From Sporosarcina obsidiansis (GTDB lineage Bacteria > Bacillota > Bacilli > Bacillales_A > Planococcaceae): a stretch of 64,000 nucleotides of DNA. Below, piece by piece: positions 1-9,012 of the stretch. How positions within the stretch are numbered: position 1 is the first letter of the stretch; each line of letters starts with the position of its first letter. Made by a program: the position numbers and the translations under genes. The stretch covers positions 224,511-288,510 of the forward strand of contig NZ_WHVW01000001.1 of assembly GCF_009651005.1 (NCBI RefSeq), written 5' to 3'. The notes beneath the pieces are model-generated. The model ran no database searches. It was not told the origin of the DNA and was given only the letters and a program-made list of their open reading frames with translations.

Positions 1-2316
1 TGCTGTCGCTGTGTATGTGATTTTGTAAGTACCTGGTTCAGGAAGTGTGATAGGATCTATTTTGATAATCTGATTCACTGTAGTTGATGATGCAGTTGAT
101 GGTGTTTGCGTACCGTCAATTCCAACTAGTTTAGCAGTTAACGTCAAATTCTTTTCCAAATAATCACTTGCTGTTGCACCGGGATCACTAAACTTCCGAT
201 CTGTCTTTGTATAGTAAGGGGAATGATCCTCATCCCATATTAGATCGATTTTATCGGGGCCATCTAATGTGATGTATGGTTTATCAATATCCACAACTTC
301 TACCACATTGGATTGACGGCTTTCTTGACCATTAATTGTCTGGGTAACATAATATCGACCTGGTCCTAGCTGGTTAAAAACATAAGTCTCTTCTTTAGCA
401 CTAAGCTTTTTTTCTTTACTTGTGATTTCTGTAAATACACCCTTCTCATCTGATTTATATAGTTTTAATAGAGTCGGGAGATCTGCCGTTCCGGGGAATA
501 TATTTTTTACTCCCACTTCACCGATCGTTGCAATGCTGCCGATTGCGATAACAGGACGTGGTTTGACTATGACCGTTCTTGTTACTTGTCCCGCACTATT
601 TCCGGCTTTATCTTTTACATTATAAGTAACTGTATAGCTTCCGGGTTTATTTGTATCTACTGTTCCGCTAATTACGATTCGACCTGCAAGTTCTTCAGGT
701 GTGTCGATGTTATCAATAGCTGTTGCCCCGTGTTCGATATAAATATCGCCGACTTCTAAAACTATATTGCTTGGTCCGTTTACTGTTAACTCGGGAGGTG
801 TGGTGTCTTTAATATCAATTCTCTTCGAACTCGAACTTTGAACTCCGTTTGCTTCCTGTATAACAAAATAACCTTCGCCTACAGGCACATTAGAAAACGA
901 GTAAACACCATCGTTAATTTCTATATTGGATCTTATTAAGGTGGCATTTTCTACTTTATTCGACCCGCTTGGATCTTGATAAAGTAGTAGTTTTGCTCCT
1001 GCATAGACACCCGAAACGGTAATCTTTCCAGTGATATGTTCTTTAATGGGTGCACTATTATGGGTTTCTTTTGTATCCGTTTTTGATAAAATCACTTCAT
1101 TGGGATAAATTGTGATATTTCTAATGGCTGTAGAAGTAAGATTAAAATTTTCACCATCTGTTGCTGTATACGTTACCGTGTATTTCCCAGGAGGAGTTGC
1201 ATTATTGTCACCGCCAGGAACATTACTTACAACTTCCACTTTCATTTTAAGTGGATCGCATGCTTCATCAGCGCTTTCAATAACATTCTGTTTACTACAG
1301 AAATATTTTGTTGTAGTACCTGTATATACGGTTGAATTTTTATCTGTAACTTTATAGCCAGGTTCTTTGTATTTCTTTTCTGATACCTTTCCATCTTTGT
1401 CGATGGTATATCGCAATTCATAGTTTGTACTATCTACTAGATCAATAATAGGGAGTTGTTCATTTCTAATAATGATTTCATTTGAAAGATTTTTACTATG
1501 CACTTCATTTTCAACATGTCCTACTCTATATGATCCATCTGGTAACCCTTTAAATGTAAAGGAAGAGGTATCTGAAACTTCCCTTTTGTATTCGTTTCCA
1601 CCACGGTATAGAATTAATGTGTTCCCCTTTTTTGTGCCTGTCACAAGAAGTTCACCAGCGTTATTTGAGGAACCTGAATCCTTTTTCCATTCTAATTTAA
1701 CTTCGGTAGGATACACAGTTACTAAACCAGATCTTTCACTTTCTGCTTCGTTCATAACTTGTGTCAATCTATACGTATTATTTGCATCGATATTTGTAAA
1801 GATTGCGGTACCATTCGAGTCAACGCTTGCTTCTCTAAAATTTGTTTGATCTCCAACATAAAGTCTTACTTTACTTTGGGTAGCGACATTTTTCACTTTC
1901 AGTTGATAAGGATCATTTTTTTCGATAATGATATTTGCGCTAGTGTCATCTCCGTTATCTTTAACAGATAAAGGTTTAGGCATCACTGTGATAGGTGCGG
2001 ATATCTTAATTGTTGTTTCATCATCTTTTTTAACTGCGCGAACATTATAAAGACCTGCAGGAACATCGGAAAAGACATCGTTTTCGCCCAAAACACTTCC
2101 TTGCTGATCTTTATTACCGTAAAGTTTTTCTAACGTTATTGTCCAGAGTGAATTTCTATCATTCATTTTCACCGTAACTTTGCCTCTGAGATCATCTCCT
2201 ACAGTACTTCCTTCAACGCTCCCAGGGAAATCAACTGTAGCCGCTATCCCTGGTAACGGTCCAATCGTCGAAAACACTAGTAAAAATACCAAAAACGCAG
2301 AGAAAAATTTCTTCAT
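1..2316 (-). CDS. Secreted multi-domain Ig-like surface protein, C-terminus beyond the window edge
   Basis: An uninterrupted minus-strand reading frame runs from an ATG at 2316 to base 1 (772 codons) with no stop, so the C-terminus lies outside the window. The start is preceded by GGAGAGGTG at good spacing and opens with a signal peptide (MKKFFSAFLVFLLVFSTIG, likely cleaved near residue 26). The mature part is beta-rich. Around residues 500-585 it has a DUF5011/HYR-like Ig domain (DTTPPELTVNGPSN, then KPGSYTVTYNVKDKAGN), and a similar one begins near 672 (DIDKPYITLDGP). An earlier related segment near 290-395 ends PGKYTVTYTATDGEN and contains two cysteines. No enzymatic motif is visible. It starts 15 bp after the stop of the upstream gene on the same strand, so the two probably form an operon. 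Whether it carries a wall anchor cannot be seen. Confidence 0.88.
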   Translation of the reverse strand, partial: MKKFFSAFLVFLLVFSTIGPLPGIAATVDFPGSVEGSTVGDDLRGKVTVKMNDRNSLWTITLEKLYGNKDQQGSVLGENDVFSDVPAGLYNVRAVKKDDETTIKISAPITVMPKPLSVKDNGDDTSANIIIEKNDPYQLKVKNVATQSKVRLYVGDQTNFREASVDSNGTAIFTNIDANNTYRLTQVMNEAESERSGLVTVYPTEVKLEWKKDSGSSNNAGELLVTGTKKGNTLILYRGGNEYKREVSDTSSFTFKGLPDGSYRVGHVENEVHSKNLSNEIIIRNEQLPIIDLVDSTNYELRYTIDKDGKVSEKKYKEPGYKVTDKNSTVYTGTTTKYFCSKQNVIESADEACDPLKMKVEVVSNVPGGDNNATPPGKYTVTYTATDGENFNLTSTAIRNITIYPNEVILSKTDTKETHNSAPIKEHITGKITVSGVYAGAKLLLYQDPSGSNKVENATLIRSNIEINDGVYSFSNVPVGEGYFVIQEANGVQSSSSKRIDIKDTTPPELTVNGPSNIVLEVGDIYIEHGATAIDNIDTPEELAGRIVISGTVDTNKPGSYTVTYNVKDKAGNSAGQVTRTVIVKPRPVIAIGSIATIGEVGVKNIFPGTADLPTLLKLYKSDEKGVFTEITSKEKKLSAKEETYVFNQLGPGRYYVTQTINGQESRQSNVVEVVDIDKPYITLDGPDKIDLIWDEDHSPYYTKTDRKFSDPGATASDYLEKNLTLTAKLVGIDGTQTPSTASSTTVNQIIKIDPITLPEPGTYKITYTATA

Positions 2317-2331
2317 CGTTTTCACCTCTCC

Positions 2332-2934
2332 TTATTTCACTTCATAATATTGCGTTTCAAGCAGACGCTCCTGCTGATCAAATACTTCGATCGTCAACAT
2401 ATCTCCTTTGGTTAGCCCAAGTTGCCCTTTGGAAAATGAATCAAGGTTCCGAATCATTTTAATAGGAGTTCCCTGATTTACAGAGAAATTCGCTTGAAAA
2501 ACTTCTTGATTGGTCTGAACGTTTATGTTCGTTACAAACGGGTTTGCTACGGCCGTAATTGCCTGTATGTATTGTCCGGTGATTTCAAATTCTTTTGTAA
2601 CAGCAGTCTTCAATACCTTACCAGAATCCGATCGGAAATCAGATGGAATGGTCAATGTATATATTTCACCAAATAAGTAAGGAATTTGTGGTTTTACTGT
2701 AACTTTCTTCGAATCTGCCGATAGAGAAAGAGAAACCTTTTGATCTTTTGAATACATGCTGATTCGGTGTAAATTGTCAGTTTGATTTAATACTTCTTGA
2801 TTAAATGTAATGGTCCACGGCTTCATCGGGTCGGTGACAGACTGTATGCCGGCAGCATGTGTCGTTTGGTTGCTGAACAGACCTGTAAGTAGAAGACCGA
2901 TACAAGCGAAAGCAGTGATGATACGTAATCGCAT
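2332..2934 (-). CDS. Secreted SbsA-Ig-like domain protein
   Basis: This 200-residue protein has a signal peptide (RLRIITAFACIGLLLTGLF, cleavage near THAA). It is followed by one SbsA-type Ig-like domain at residues 30-120, recognisable from KPWTITFNQEV at its start and the IYTLTIPSDF...EFEITG ending. The C-terminal 75 residues form another small beta-rich segment (FQANFSVNQGTPIKMI). Nothing suggests an enzyme. The same kind of domain closes the transglutaminase-like protein at 15897-17351 and the cohesin protein at 5944-6711, so these genes appear to draw on a shared set of surface modules. It is the first gene of a two-gene minus-strand operon and is divergent from the VWA operon. Confidence 0.85.
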   Translation of the reverse strand: MRLRIITAFACIGLLLTGLFSNQTTHAAGIQSVTDPMKPWTITFNQEVLNQTDNLHRISMYSKDQKVSLSLSADSKKVTVKPQIPYLFGEIYTLTIPSDFRSDSGKVLKTAVTKEFEITGQYIQAITAVANPFVTNINVQTNQEVFQANFSVNQGTPIKMIRNLDSFSKGQLGLTKGDMLTIEVFDQQERLLETQYYEVK

Positions 2935-2979
2935 AGTAAAAACTCCTTTAATGTGTTGGTTTAAAGTGTGAATTATCCC

Positions 2980-3008
2980 TTGAAGAGTCAGTAAGCTCTA
3001 TCTATATT
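2980..3008 (+). promoter_or_regulatory. Sigma-A promoter of the VWA/cohesin operon
   Basis: TTGAAG (2980-2985), a 17-bp spacer and TATATT (3003-3008) lie 20 bp upstream of the ATG at 3029. This is a good match to the vegetative consensus, found by eye only. Confidence 0.6.
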
Positions 3009-3028
3009 ATCGGAAAGGAAGTTGGAAA

Positions 3029-5896
3029 ATGAAGATACAAATGAAAATCATTGCCACACTGTTGTTGCTATGGATATTAGTACTATTCAGGGAACCGCTT
3101 ATAACGGAGGCAGCTTATGATTATACAAATCAAAGTTGTGGTCTCGAACATGGTCGGGATATCGTTTTTGTCATTCAAGACACGCCTGAGATGCAAAAGC
3201 AGGATCCAAATCAAGATCGTATTCATGAAGTGATTCGCTTGATCGATCAGACGAATGCTAAGGATCGTTTCGGAGTCATTGGATTTCATACAGAGGTCTC
3301 GAAGTTGTTATCAATGACGTCAAATAAGTGGCAAGCAAAAGAGGCAGTCCAATCGCTCGCTAGCCATTCTATTGTCAATGGGAATGATGCAAGTACCGGA
3401 TTTGAAAAAGCGATTCAGGACCTATCAAAAGATCAGTCAAATAATGACAAAATTATCGTCTTGATGACTGTTGGAACATCTGTCAATAATGAAAAAATAC
3501 AGTCTTTAGCAAATGAAGCATATGAAAAAAATATTCAATTACATGCCATTAGCTTTGGTGATAAATCCATTGTTGATCATACGACTCTGAAGAATATTGC
3601 GGAAGTTACAGGGGGGAATTATCATCATTCTCCAAATGCTGCATATTTACAAAGTGTACTATCAAACTTGCAGCAACAAATTGTTAATTTCGCTGGACGT
3701 GAAGTGCGTAGCGATTGGAAACTGACGGATAATGTACACGAAACGAAAGATTTACTCGTACATGAAAACGTGAAAATTGATTTGAATGGCTACAATTTAA
3801 CAGTTGACGGTGAAATAGTGATGCTACCTTGTTCAGAAATCCGAGCAGTTCATAGTAGTGTCATCAAGGCAAAGAATATTGATCAAAAATCCCGTTCCAG
3901 TATCCGGCTCAGTAACAGTCAGTTGTATGTTACAAGTAGCTTGAAACAAGATGGATTGATAGCAGTTAACGGGGATTATAAGGGACCTACAGTTCCAGAA
4001 GTATTGACTAATGAATACAATCAGCGAATCCATGGCTACTTAGATTTGAACGGTCAAGTTGCGGATATTACATCCGTTTTTCTTCAAGAAGGCCGTGTAG
4101 ACCTGAACGGTGGAGTCTTGCATGCGAAGAGTAACCTGCATCAAAAAGGACACTTCAACGTGCAAAAAGGAAAGCTGCAGGTTGATGGGAACTTGACGAT
4201 CAATGGCGGTCCGTTGATCGATGATGCTTTTTTGGAAAATAAGTCACTGAATGTCGGAGAAGGGCTCGTACAAGTGGGGTCTGCTGTATCAATGGGTGAA
4301 ACTCGTTCTAAAGGGAATGTGAAACAGTTGAGTGGTCAATTGTTCGTTAATCATGGAACAGTCAACATCTATGGGGATTATTCAATTGCAGATGGCTGGC
4401 TTACGATGGTGAAGGGTTCAATGGATACGGCAACACCTGAATATGGCCAAGGAGATGGTGATTTCGTTCATGTGCACGGTAATTTTTCTACAGCCAGTAA
4501 ACGAAACCATGGAACACGAAACTATACACATCTTAGCAAGCCGATGCATGACCAAGGGCATTTAACGGATGGTGTGCTCAAGATAGACGGTTCATTCACT
4601 CAATCGGGAAATAAAGAAGAACATCCGATTTATACAGACCGTTACCAGAACTTTGAAAAAGACTACAGTCGCTACAATTTTTATGCGGAAGGTAGACATA
4701 AAGTTGTCTTGACCGGTAAGCAAGAGATTAAAGTGGAAGGCTCAGGATTTAAGTTTAATTTCTTGGAACTCCATGGCAAGCTACAGGAGTATCCGGTAGT
4801 GGGACCAGTCAATTGGAACAGGCTAAATGAAGTGGATAAAGCTGCGAATGCTAACTTGGCGAGCTTGTCTATCAATGATATTTTGGTTCGAGGTTTTACT
4901 CCCAACGTGATGAGGTACTTTGGTCATCAGGTTCCGGCAGATAGCTTCACACAAGGAGCGCAAACGCTAAAAGTAGATGCTCGTCCGGTAGATCGAAATG
5001 CACGAGTCGAAGTGCTAAATAGAACAGTGGCTTCGGACGGAACAGCTGAAGTGAAAGTGCTTGTGACGGCTGCTGACGGCAAGACACAGTCCGTATATAC
5101 TGTAGCTGTCACAGTAGGACCGGGATCTAGCGGTAAGGTTACGTCTATCGAGCTAGATCGAAGTGAAATTTTATTCAATGAAGATGGAGCGGGTACATAT
5201 ATGCCCACTCAGGTATCTATTGGTTATACGGTGTATCCTACCAATGCAGCCAATCAGCAAGTAAATTGGTCATCTACCGATCCGACTGTTGCAACAGTCA
5301 GTCCAAATGGCGTCGTGACACCAGTCGGTTCAGGCGAAGTGACCATTGTTGCGACAACGGTCGATGGTGGATTTATTGATTCTGCTACGGTAAAAGTACT
5401 GAAACAGATTGATTTGTTAGAGGGAATCTATACATTGGCTGATTTTGTTGGTGACAATGATCGTTACGACCAAATCATGGGTGGACTTTATGACCTAACT
5501 AAAATTGGTTTTGTTGTTCCAGGGAATTATATTGATAGTATCACGTTTTCTACTTCTGGTAATTTGACAATTGGGACAGTGGAAACAAAAACGGCTGCAG
5601 TTGATCGTGTGGAAGTGCGTGTGAATGGTAAGGTACTAGGTGCTAATAAAAATGGGGCAGCCTATATCTTTACTCGCGCAGCTATGAATATTTCAGACTA
5701 TGTGGAAGTGATTGCATATGATTCTGTTTCAAATGAATTGGAAAGAGCAGCAACCACGTATCCTGTGGCGTTTCAATCCACAAACAGCGTGATGCCTGGA
5801 TTTTATTCTGTTCAGCGTTTGATGGAAGATCCAATTTTATTTTCACAAATATTAGCAGAGTTTTCACCACAACAACTACGATTTACTGCAAGATAA
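3029..5896 (+). CDS. Secreted VWA-domain protein with cadherin-like and Big_2 Ig domains
   Basis: The 955-residue protein begins with a signal peptide (residues 1-28) and a von Willebrand factor A-like domain at about 40-215 (DIVFVIQDTPEM, DRFGVIGFHTEV, NDKIIVLMTVGTS, LHAISFGD). The metal-ion-dependent adhesion motif, normally DxSxS, reads D51-T-P-E-M, so metal binding is doubtful. A long middle segment rich in short beta repeats (DLNGGVLHAKSNL, LQVDGNLTINGG) may form a solenoid. A cadherin-like beta-sandwich lies at about 611-702 and a bacterial Ig-like Big_2 domain at about 703-790 (NWSSTDPTVATVSPNGVVT). No sortase motif, SLH domain or terminal membrane segment is visible, so surface retention is unexplained. 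It leads a three-gene operon with the cohesin proteins. Adhesion or matrix assembly is inference. Confidence 0.87.
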   Translation: MKIQMKIIATLLLLWILVLFREPLITEAAYDYTNQSCGLEHGRDIVFVIQDTPEMQKQDPNQDRIHEVIRLIDQTNAKDRFGVIGFHTEVSKLLSMTSNKWQAKEAVQSLASHSIVNGNDASTGFEKAIQDLSKDQSNNDKIIVLMTVGTSVNNEKIQSLANEAYEKNIQLHAISFGDKSIVDHTTLKNIAEVTGGNYHHSPNAAYLQSVLSNLQQQIVNFAGREVRSDWKLTDNVHETKDLLVHENVKIDLNGYNLTVDGEIVMLPCSEIRAVHSSVIKAKNIDQKSRSSIRLSNSQLYVTSSLKQDGLIAVNGDYKGPTVPEVLTNEYNQRIHGYLDLNGQVADITSVFLQEGRVDLNGGVLHAKSNLHQKGHFNVQKGKLQVDGNLTINGGPLIDDAFLENKSLNVGEGLVQVGSAVSMGETRSKGNVKQLSGQLFVNHGTVNIYGDYSIADGWLTMVKGSMDTATPEYGQGDGDFVHVHGNFSTASKRNHGTRNYTHLSKPMHDQGHLTDGVLKIDGSFTQSGNKEEHPIYTDRYQNFEKDYSRYNFYAEGRHKVVLTGKQEIKVEGSGFKFNFLELHGKLQEYPVVGPVNWNRLNEVDKAANANLASLSINDILVRGFTPNVMRYFGHQVPADSFTQGAQTLKVDARPVDRNARVEVLNRTVASDGTAEVKVLVTAADGKTQSVYTVAVTVGPGSSGKVTSIELDRSEILFNEDGAGTYMPTQVSIGYTVYPTNAANQQVNWSSTDPTVATVSPNGVVTPVGSGEVTIVATTVDGGFIDSATVKVLKQIDLLEGIYTLADFVGDNDRYDQIMGGLYDLTKIGFVVPGNYIDSITFSTSGNLTIGTVETKTAAVDRVEVRVNGKVLGANKNGAAYIFTRAAMNISDYVEVIAYDSVSNELERAATTYPVAFQSTNSVMPGFYSVQRLMEDPILFSQILAEFSPQQLRFTAR

Positions 5897-5904
5897 CAAG
5901 TGAA

Positions 5905-5975
5905 AAGGAGGAGGGCGTGCGATGGCGCGCCTATACATAATCTATGAAAAAGTTAAAAGTTCTAGTAGGGCTTAG
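5905..5975 (+). promoter_or_regulatory. Shine-Dalgarno sequence, hairpin and 17-codon overlapping ORF before the cohesin gene
   Basis: A strong ribosome-binding site (AAGGAGGAGG, from 5905) lies 30 nt from the cohesin gene ATG at 5944 but seven nt from another ATG at 5922. That second ATG opens a 17-codon ORF (MARLYIIYEKVKSSSRA, stop 5973-5975) overlapping the cohesin start in the +1 frame. Bases 5914-5931 can form a 7-bp stem with a GATG loop that contains the 5922 ATG. Folding would leave about 12 nt between the ribosome-binding site and ATG 5944. Either translational coupling or a structure-bridged start would fit. Confidence 0.5.
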
Positions 5976-6711
5976 TATTTTATTGTTGCTAATCCCTGTC
6001 ATTCCCACACAAGCAGCTGTAAAGAAAACAACAGTCGGGGTCTCTTCCGCATTCGCAGAGCGGGCTGGAGCGGTGGAAATCGGTATTTTCATTAGCAGTG
6101 ACGAAAAAATTGCAGGCGGTTCTTTGGATATTGTCTATGATGCGGATCAATTGCGTATTCGTGACACAGACGTCAAGCTGACTGATACGCTGTCTAGTTA
6201 TCTGTCTTCTGGAGGCAGCGATGCAGCAGGAACAGTATCATTATCGTTCGCAAAAGGGACAGGCTCTCTAGTGGACGGTACAGTCATGAATTTAAGTACG
6301 TATGTGGAGACGCCAGGAGTAGGTAAGGAGATTGCGCTAACTTTAGAAAATGTGGAACTGTATAACGAGCAAGGAAAGAAGATAGATGCTCAGCTAGTTC
6401 ATGGACAAATTAAACCTTTTAAAGGAAAAGAAGATACGTATTCGAACGCTGTAACTGGTGATAAAGAGTGGGTCATCACACTTAGTAATCCTTATAATCT
6501 AGCGACATTGAATACACATGCAATCAGTATGAAGCGAGGAACTGTTTCAGTGCCTGTTGAGGTGGAAGCAGTCGGTGACACTAAATTTAAGGTGAAACCG
6601 GTAGGAAAGTATGCTCGAGGCACCTATACAATGGAAATTACGGAACAGTTACGTTCAGCCAATGGTGCAAAATTAAGTCAGCCTGTACGGTTTACATTTA
6701 AGGTGAATTGA
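5944..6711 (+). CDS. Secreted cohesin-domain protein
   Basis: This 255-residue protein has a signal peptide (MKKLKVLVGLSILLLLIPV, cleavage near TQAA). A cohesin-like domain follows at about 27-150, with the family pattern GAVEIGIFISSDEKIAGGSLDIVYDADQL and ...GTVMNLSTYVETPG. A C-terminal SbsA-type Ig-like segment spans about 160-255 (KEWVITLSNPYNLATLNTHAISM, YTMEITEQLRSANG). Cohesins bind dockerins; the next gene encodes a dockerin, so the two may form a complex on the cell surface, which is inference. The start has no ribosome-binding site at normal spacing; the structure just upstream may explain its translation. The stop codon overlaps the ribosome-binding region of the next gene, so expression is probably coupled. 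Confidence 0.85.
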   Translation: MKKLKVLVGLSILLLLIPVIPTQAAVKKTTVGVSSAFAERAGAVEIGIFISSDEKIAGGSLDIVYDADQLRIRDTDVKLTDTLSSYLSSGGSDAAGTVSLSFAKGTGSLVDGTVMNLSTYVETPGVGKEIALTLENVELYNEQGKKIDAQLVHGQIKPFKGKEDTYSNAVTGDKEWVITLSNPYNLATLNTHAISMKRGTVSVPVEVEAVGDTKFKVKPVGKYARGTYTMEITEQLRSANGAKLSQPVRFTFKVN

Positions 6712-6721
6712 GGTGAAAGAA

Positions 6722-8143
6722 ATGAAGAATGTGTTAAATAAATTAGCTGCTTTTTTAATTATACTTGGTGTAGTTGGTGTATCCAGTTTCATTGGAGAAA
6801 AAGCGAATGCGGAAACATTGGAAGTGGGAGAAAGTCGCTCGCTGGGTACGAAAGTGGAAGTACCTGTTACAGTTCGTGATATTTCGTATTTGAGCTCAGG
6901 GAATTTTGTCATTTCGGCTCCTCCAGCGAGTTCAGGAATTGTTTTAAAAAGTTTCCGTCCAGCTCCGGCTTTTGACAATACAAAGTACCGGACAAAATGG
7001 AATGTATTAGATAACGCGCTAGATATTAATTTTCTTTCTAACTCGGATAAAGATGTGATCATTCCTGGGAAGAAGATAACTGTCGGTTACTTAGTCTATG
7101 AGCTTTCTTCTTCATTCGCAGAAGGTGAATCACTAGATTTGACTATCACTTCTGCCAATATGAAAGGTCGAGCGAATGCCGATTTGCCTGTCAATGGAAT
7201 GAATGGAAAAGTCATACGAAAGATGCCCTTTGGTGATGTAGTCGGAAACAACAAACCAACAGCTGCAGCTGCAATTCGAATTTTACAGCACTTGAACAAT
7301 CCAATTACAGACCGAGAAGCTTTTCTATCAGCAGACGTTGATGGAGACGGTGTGTTAACTCAAGCAGATGCACAAATTATCTTGGACTATATCGCGGGTA
7401 AACGGACAAGCTTTTTGGCTATCCAGGCAAAAGAATTGGACAATGCGGTATTGAAGAGCGAGTACAGTGAGGAAATCGAAGGGCTACATGGACGGGAACC
7501 GTATCAATTTAAGCGAGTGTCTGGAAGTATGCCGGCTGGCGTAACGATTGACCTAGACACGGGGAAGATTAGCGGGACGCCGACACGTGCAGGGAACTAC
7601 AACTTTACGATTCAAGTGACAGATGCATTGGGAGATACGGAAAGACGCATTTTCAGTATGGACGTCATTGATTCAAATATCCAGTCTGTTGAAAAACTTC
7701 TTCAAATCAATGTAAAGTTAAATGGAACGCCTGAACTTCCATCTAAAGTGAAGGTAACGTACAAAGATAAAACAACTGGCATGGAGTCAGTTAACTGGCA
7801 GCCAGTCGATACGTCAAAAATCGGAATGGTCATTGCGAAAGGTAAAATTGGTGACAGTGGATTCACGGTGAGTGTGGAGGTCAACGTGGTATCTGCTGAT
7901 TACTTGAATAGCGTGAAGATCTCTTATGTTCAGTTCTTGAATCTTCATACGATTCAACTTAATGTCTCTTCGGATGTATATAAAGTGACGATTAACGATG
8001 TTCATAACATGCATTACGAAGGACAAAATAAGTTTAGCCTTGGTAGCTCTAGCTTCTCTGCAGGTTCGACAGTTGTCATTCGTATGTATGATAAGTATGG
8101 TAATATCCTACAAACGAAGCAACAAGCTTTGATACCCAATTAA
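6722..8143 (+). CDS. Secreted cohesin-like / dockerin / putative-Ig protein
   Basis: I place the start at ATG 6722, six bases after AGGTG; an in-frame GTG at 6713 lies inside that ribosome-binding site and is less likely. The 473-residue product has a signal peptide (to about residue 30) and a cohesin-like domain at about 31-160. A type I dockerin spans about 168-228: its second F-hand is canonical (ADVDGDGVLTQADAQIILDYI), while the first (GDVVGNNKPTAAAAIRILQHL) is degenerate at calcium positions. A putative Ig (He_PIG) domain follows at about 236-316 (SGSMPAGVTIDLDTGKISGTP), then a beta-rich tail. No catalytic module is present, so this is a structural or adhesive protein rather than a cellulosomal enzyme. 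It is the last gene of its operon. Confidence 0.86.
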   Translation: MKNVLNKLAAFLIILGVVGVSSFIGEKANAETLEVGESRSLGTKVEVPVTVRDISYLSSGNFVISAPPASSGIVLKSFRPAPAFDNTKYRTKWNVLDNALDINFLSNSDKDVIIPGKKITVGYLVYELSSSFAEGESLDLTITSANMKGRANADLPVNGMNGKVIRKMPFGDVVGNNKPTAAAAIRILQHLNNPITDREAFLSADVDGDGVLTQADAQIILDYIAGKRTSFLAIQAKELDNAVLKSEYSEEIEGLHGREPYQFKRVSGSMPAGVTIDLDTGKISGTPTRAGNYNFTIQVTDALGDTERRIFSMDVIDSNIQSVEKLLQINVKLNGTPELPSKVKVTYKDKTTGMESVNWQPVDTSKIGMVIAKGKIGDSGFTVSVEVNVVSADYLNSVKISYVQFLNLHTIQLNVSSDVYKVTINDVHNMHYEGQNKFSLGSSSFSAGSTVVIRMYDKYGNILQTKQQALIPN

Positions 8144-8159
8144 ATAAGTAAACCACATA

Positions 8160-8199
8160 CCCTTTGTTGATTGATAGAAAATCAGCAAAGGGCTTTTTG
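8160..8199 (+). terminator. Rho-independent terminator of the surface-protein operon
   Basis: CCCTTTGTTGAT pairs with ATCAGCAAAGGG and is followed by CTTTTT. It lies 17 bp after the stop of the dockerin gene. Confidence 0.85.
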
Positions 8200-8244
8200 T
8201 TACCATTGAATGAAATCGTAAAAACCGTAAAAGCCAAAGAGCTC

Positions 8245-8802
8245 TCACGGTCGTTTATCTTCTTGTCTATCTTCTTTTCGCGGTACAAGATCAAAAATGT
8301 CGTGGTCTTCAAATGCATCAACCAGACGATCCAGCCATTCATAATAGTCTTGCATATATCGTAGTTTTTCTATATCGGACTCGACAATTTGCTTTAACTC
8401 TTCTGTGATGGAAGGATTCTCAGCTAGTTTTATCAACTCATTCAGCGACTTACGGACTGCTGTTTGATGAAGAGAGATGGAGCGTCGCCATTTGATGGAG
8501 AAAAGATCGATGAAGCTTTGATACCAATCGTCTTTCACTTGGTATAAATCTTTGCGAACGCCTCGCTTCCAAGCACGTTCTACTAATTTTAAATCTGATA
8601 GTGCACGGACGGATGTGCTCATGCTTGTTTTGCTCATGCCCAGTTCTTCGGTCATATCATCTAGCGTCAAGGGTTCATCGTGGAAGAACATCGTGCCGAA
8701 TTGTCTGCCGGCTGAAGGAGTCAAACCGTATAGATGTATATTTTGCGCGATGGTTTCAATAATTCTCTCGCGTGATTTTTCAAGTTGTTCTTTACCTTCC
8801 AT
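8245..8802 (-). CDS. GbsR/MarR-type transcriptional regulator of the betaine uptake operon
   Basis: A DNA-binding regulator of the GbsR/OpcR type, which in Bacillus represses choline or betaine transport and synthesis genes. I choose ATG 8802 (MEGKEQLEKSRER, 185 residues) because GGAGGT sits seven bases upstream; an upstream in-frame ATG at 8823 lies before that site. The winged-helix part covers about residues 35-95 (LTLDDMTEELGMSKTSMSTSVRALSDLKLVERAW), followed by the long helical C-terminal domain with aromatic residues (KDDWYQSFIDLFSIKWRR) typical of the family. It is transcribed away from opuAA-opuAB across a 210-bp gap, the usual arrangement for a local repressor. The ligand (choline, betaine or none) cannot be read from sequence. 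Confidence 0.85.
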   Translation of the reverse strand: MEGKEQLEKSRERIIETIAQNIHLYGLTPSAGRQFGTMFFHDEPLTLDDMTEELGMSKTSMSTSVRALSDLKLVERAWKRGVRKDLYQVKDDWYQSFIDLFSIKWRRSISLHQTAVRKSLNELIKLAENPSITEELKQIVESDIEKLRYMQDYYEWLDRLVDAFEDHDIFDLVPRKEDRQEDKRP

Positions 8803-8944
8803 AGAGGGTACCTCCATTATCATACTGAGGACACATTCATCCCCGTTTGCTTCTATAGCGTATTATATTTGCTAAATAAAAGCAATCCGTACACGGAAGT
8901 TTGTACAGTTTTTACCGTATAAACAATTAATTTAGATAAAACTG

Positions 8945-8973
8945 TTGTATTGCAAAACTGTTACGTCTATAAT
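8945..8973 (+). promoter_or_regulatory. Sigma-A promoter of opuAA-opuAB
   Basis: TTGTAT (8945-8950), a 17-bp spacer and TATAAT (8968-8973) lie 39 bp before the opuAA ATG, in the gap where a GbsR-type repressor would bind. Confidence 0.7.
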
Positions 8974-9012
8974 AATAACGTTAAGTTTTTAGGAAACTAG
9001 GGAGTTGTACAT

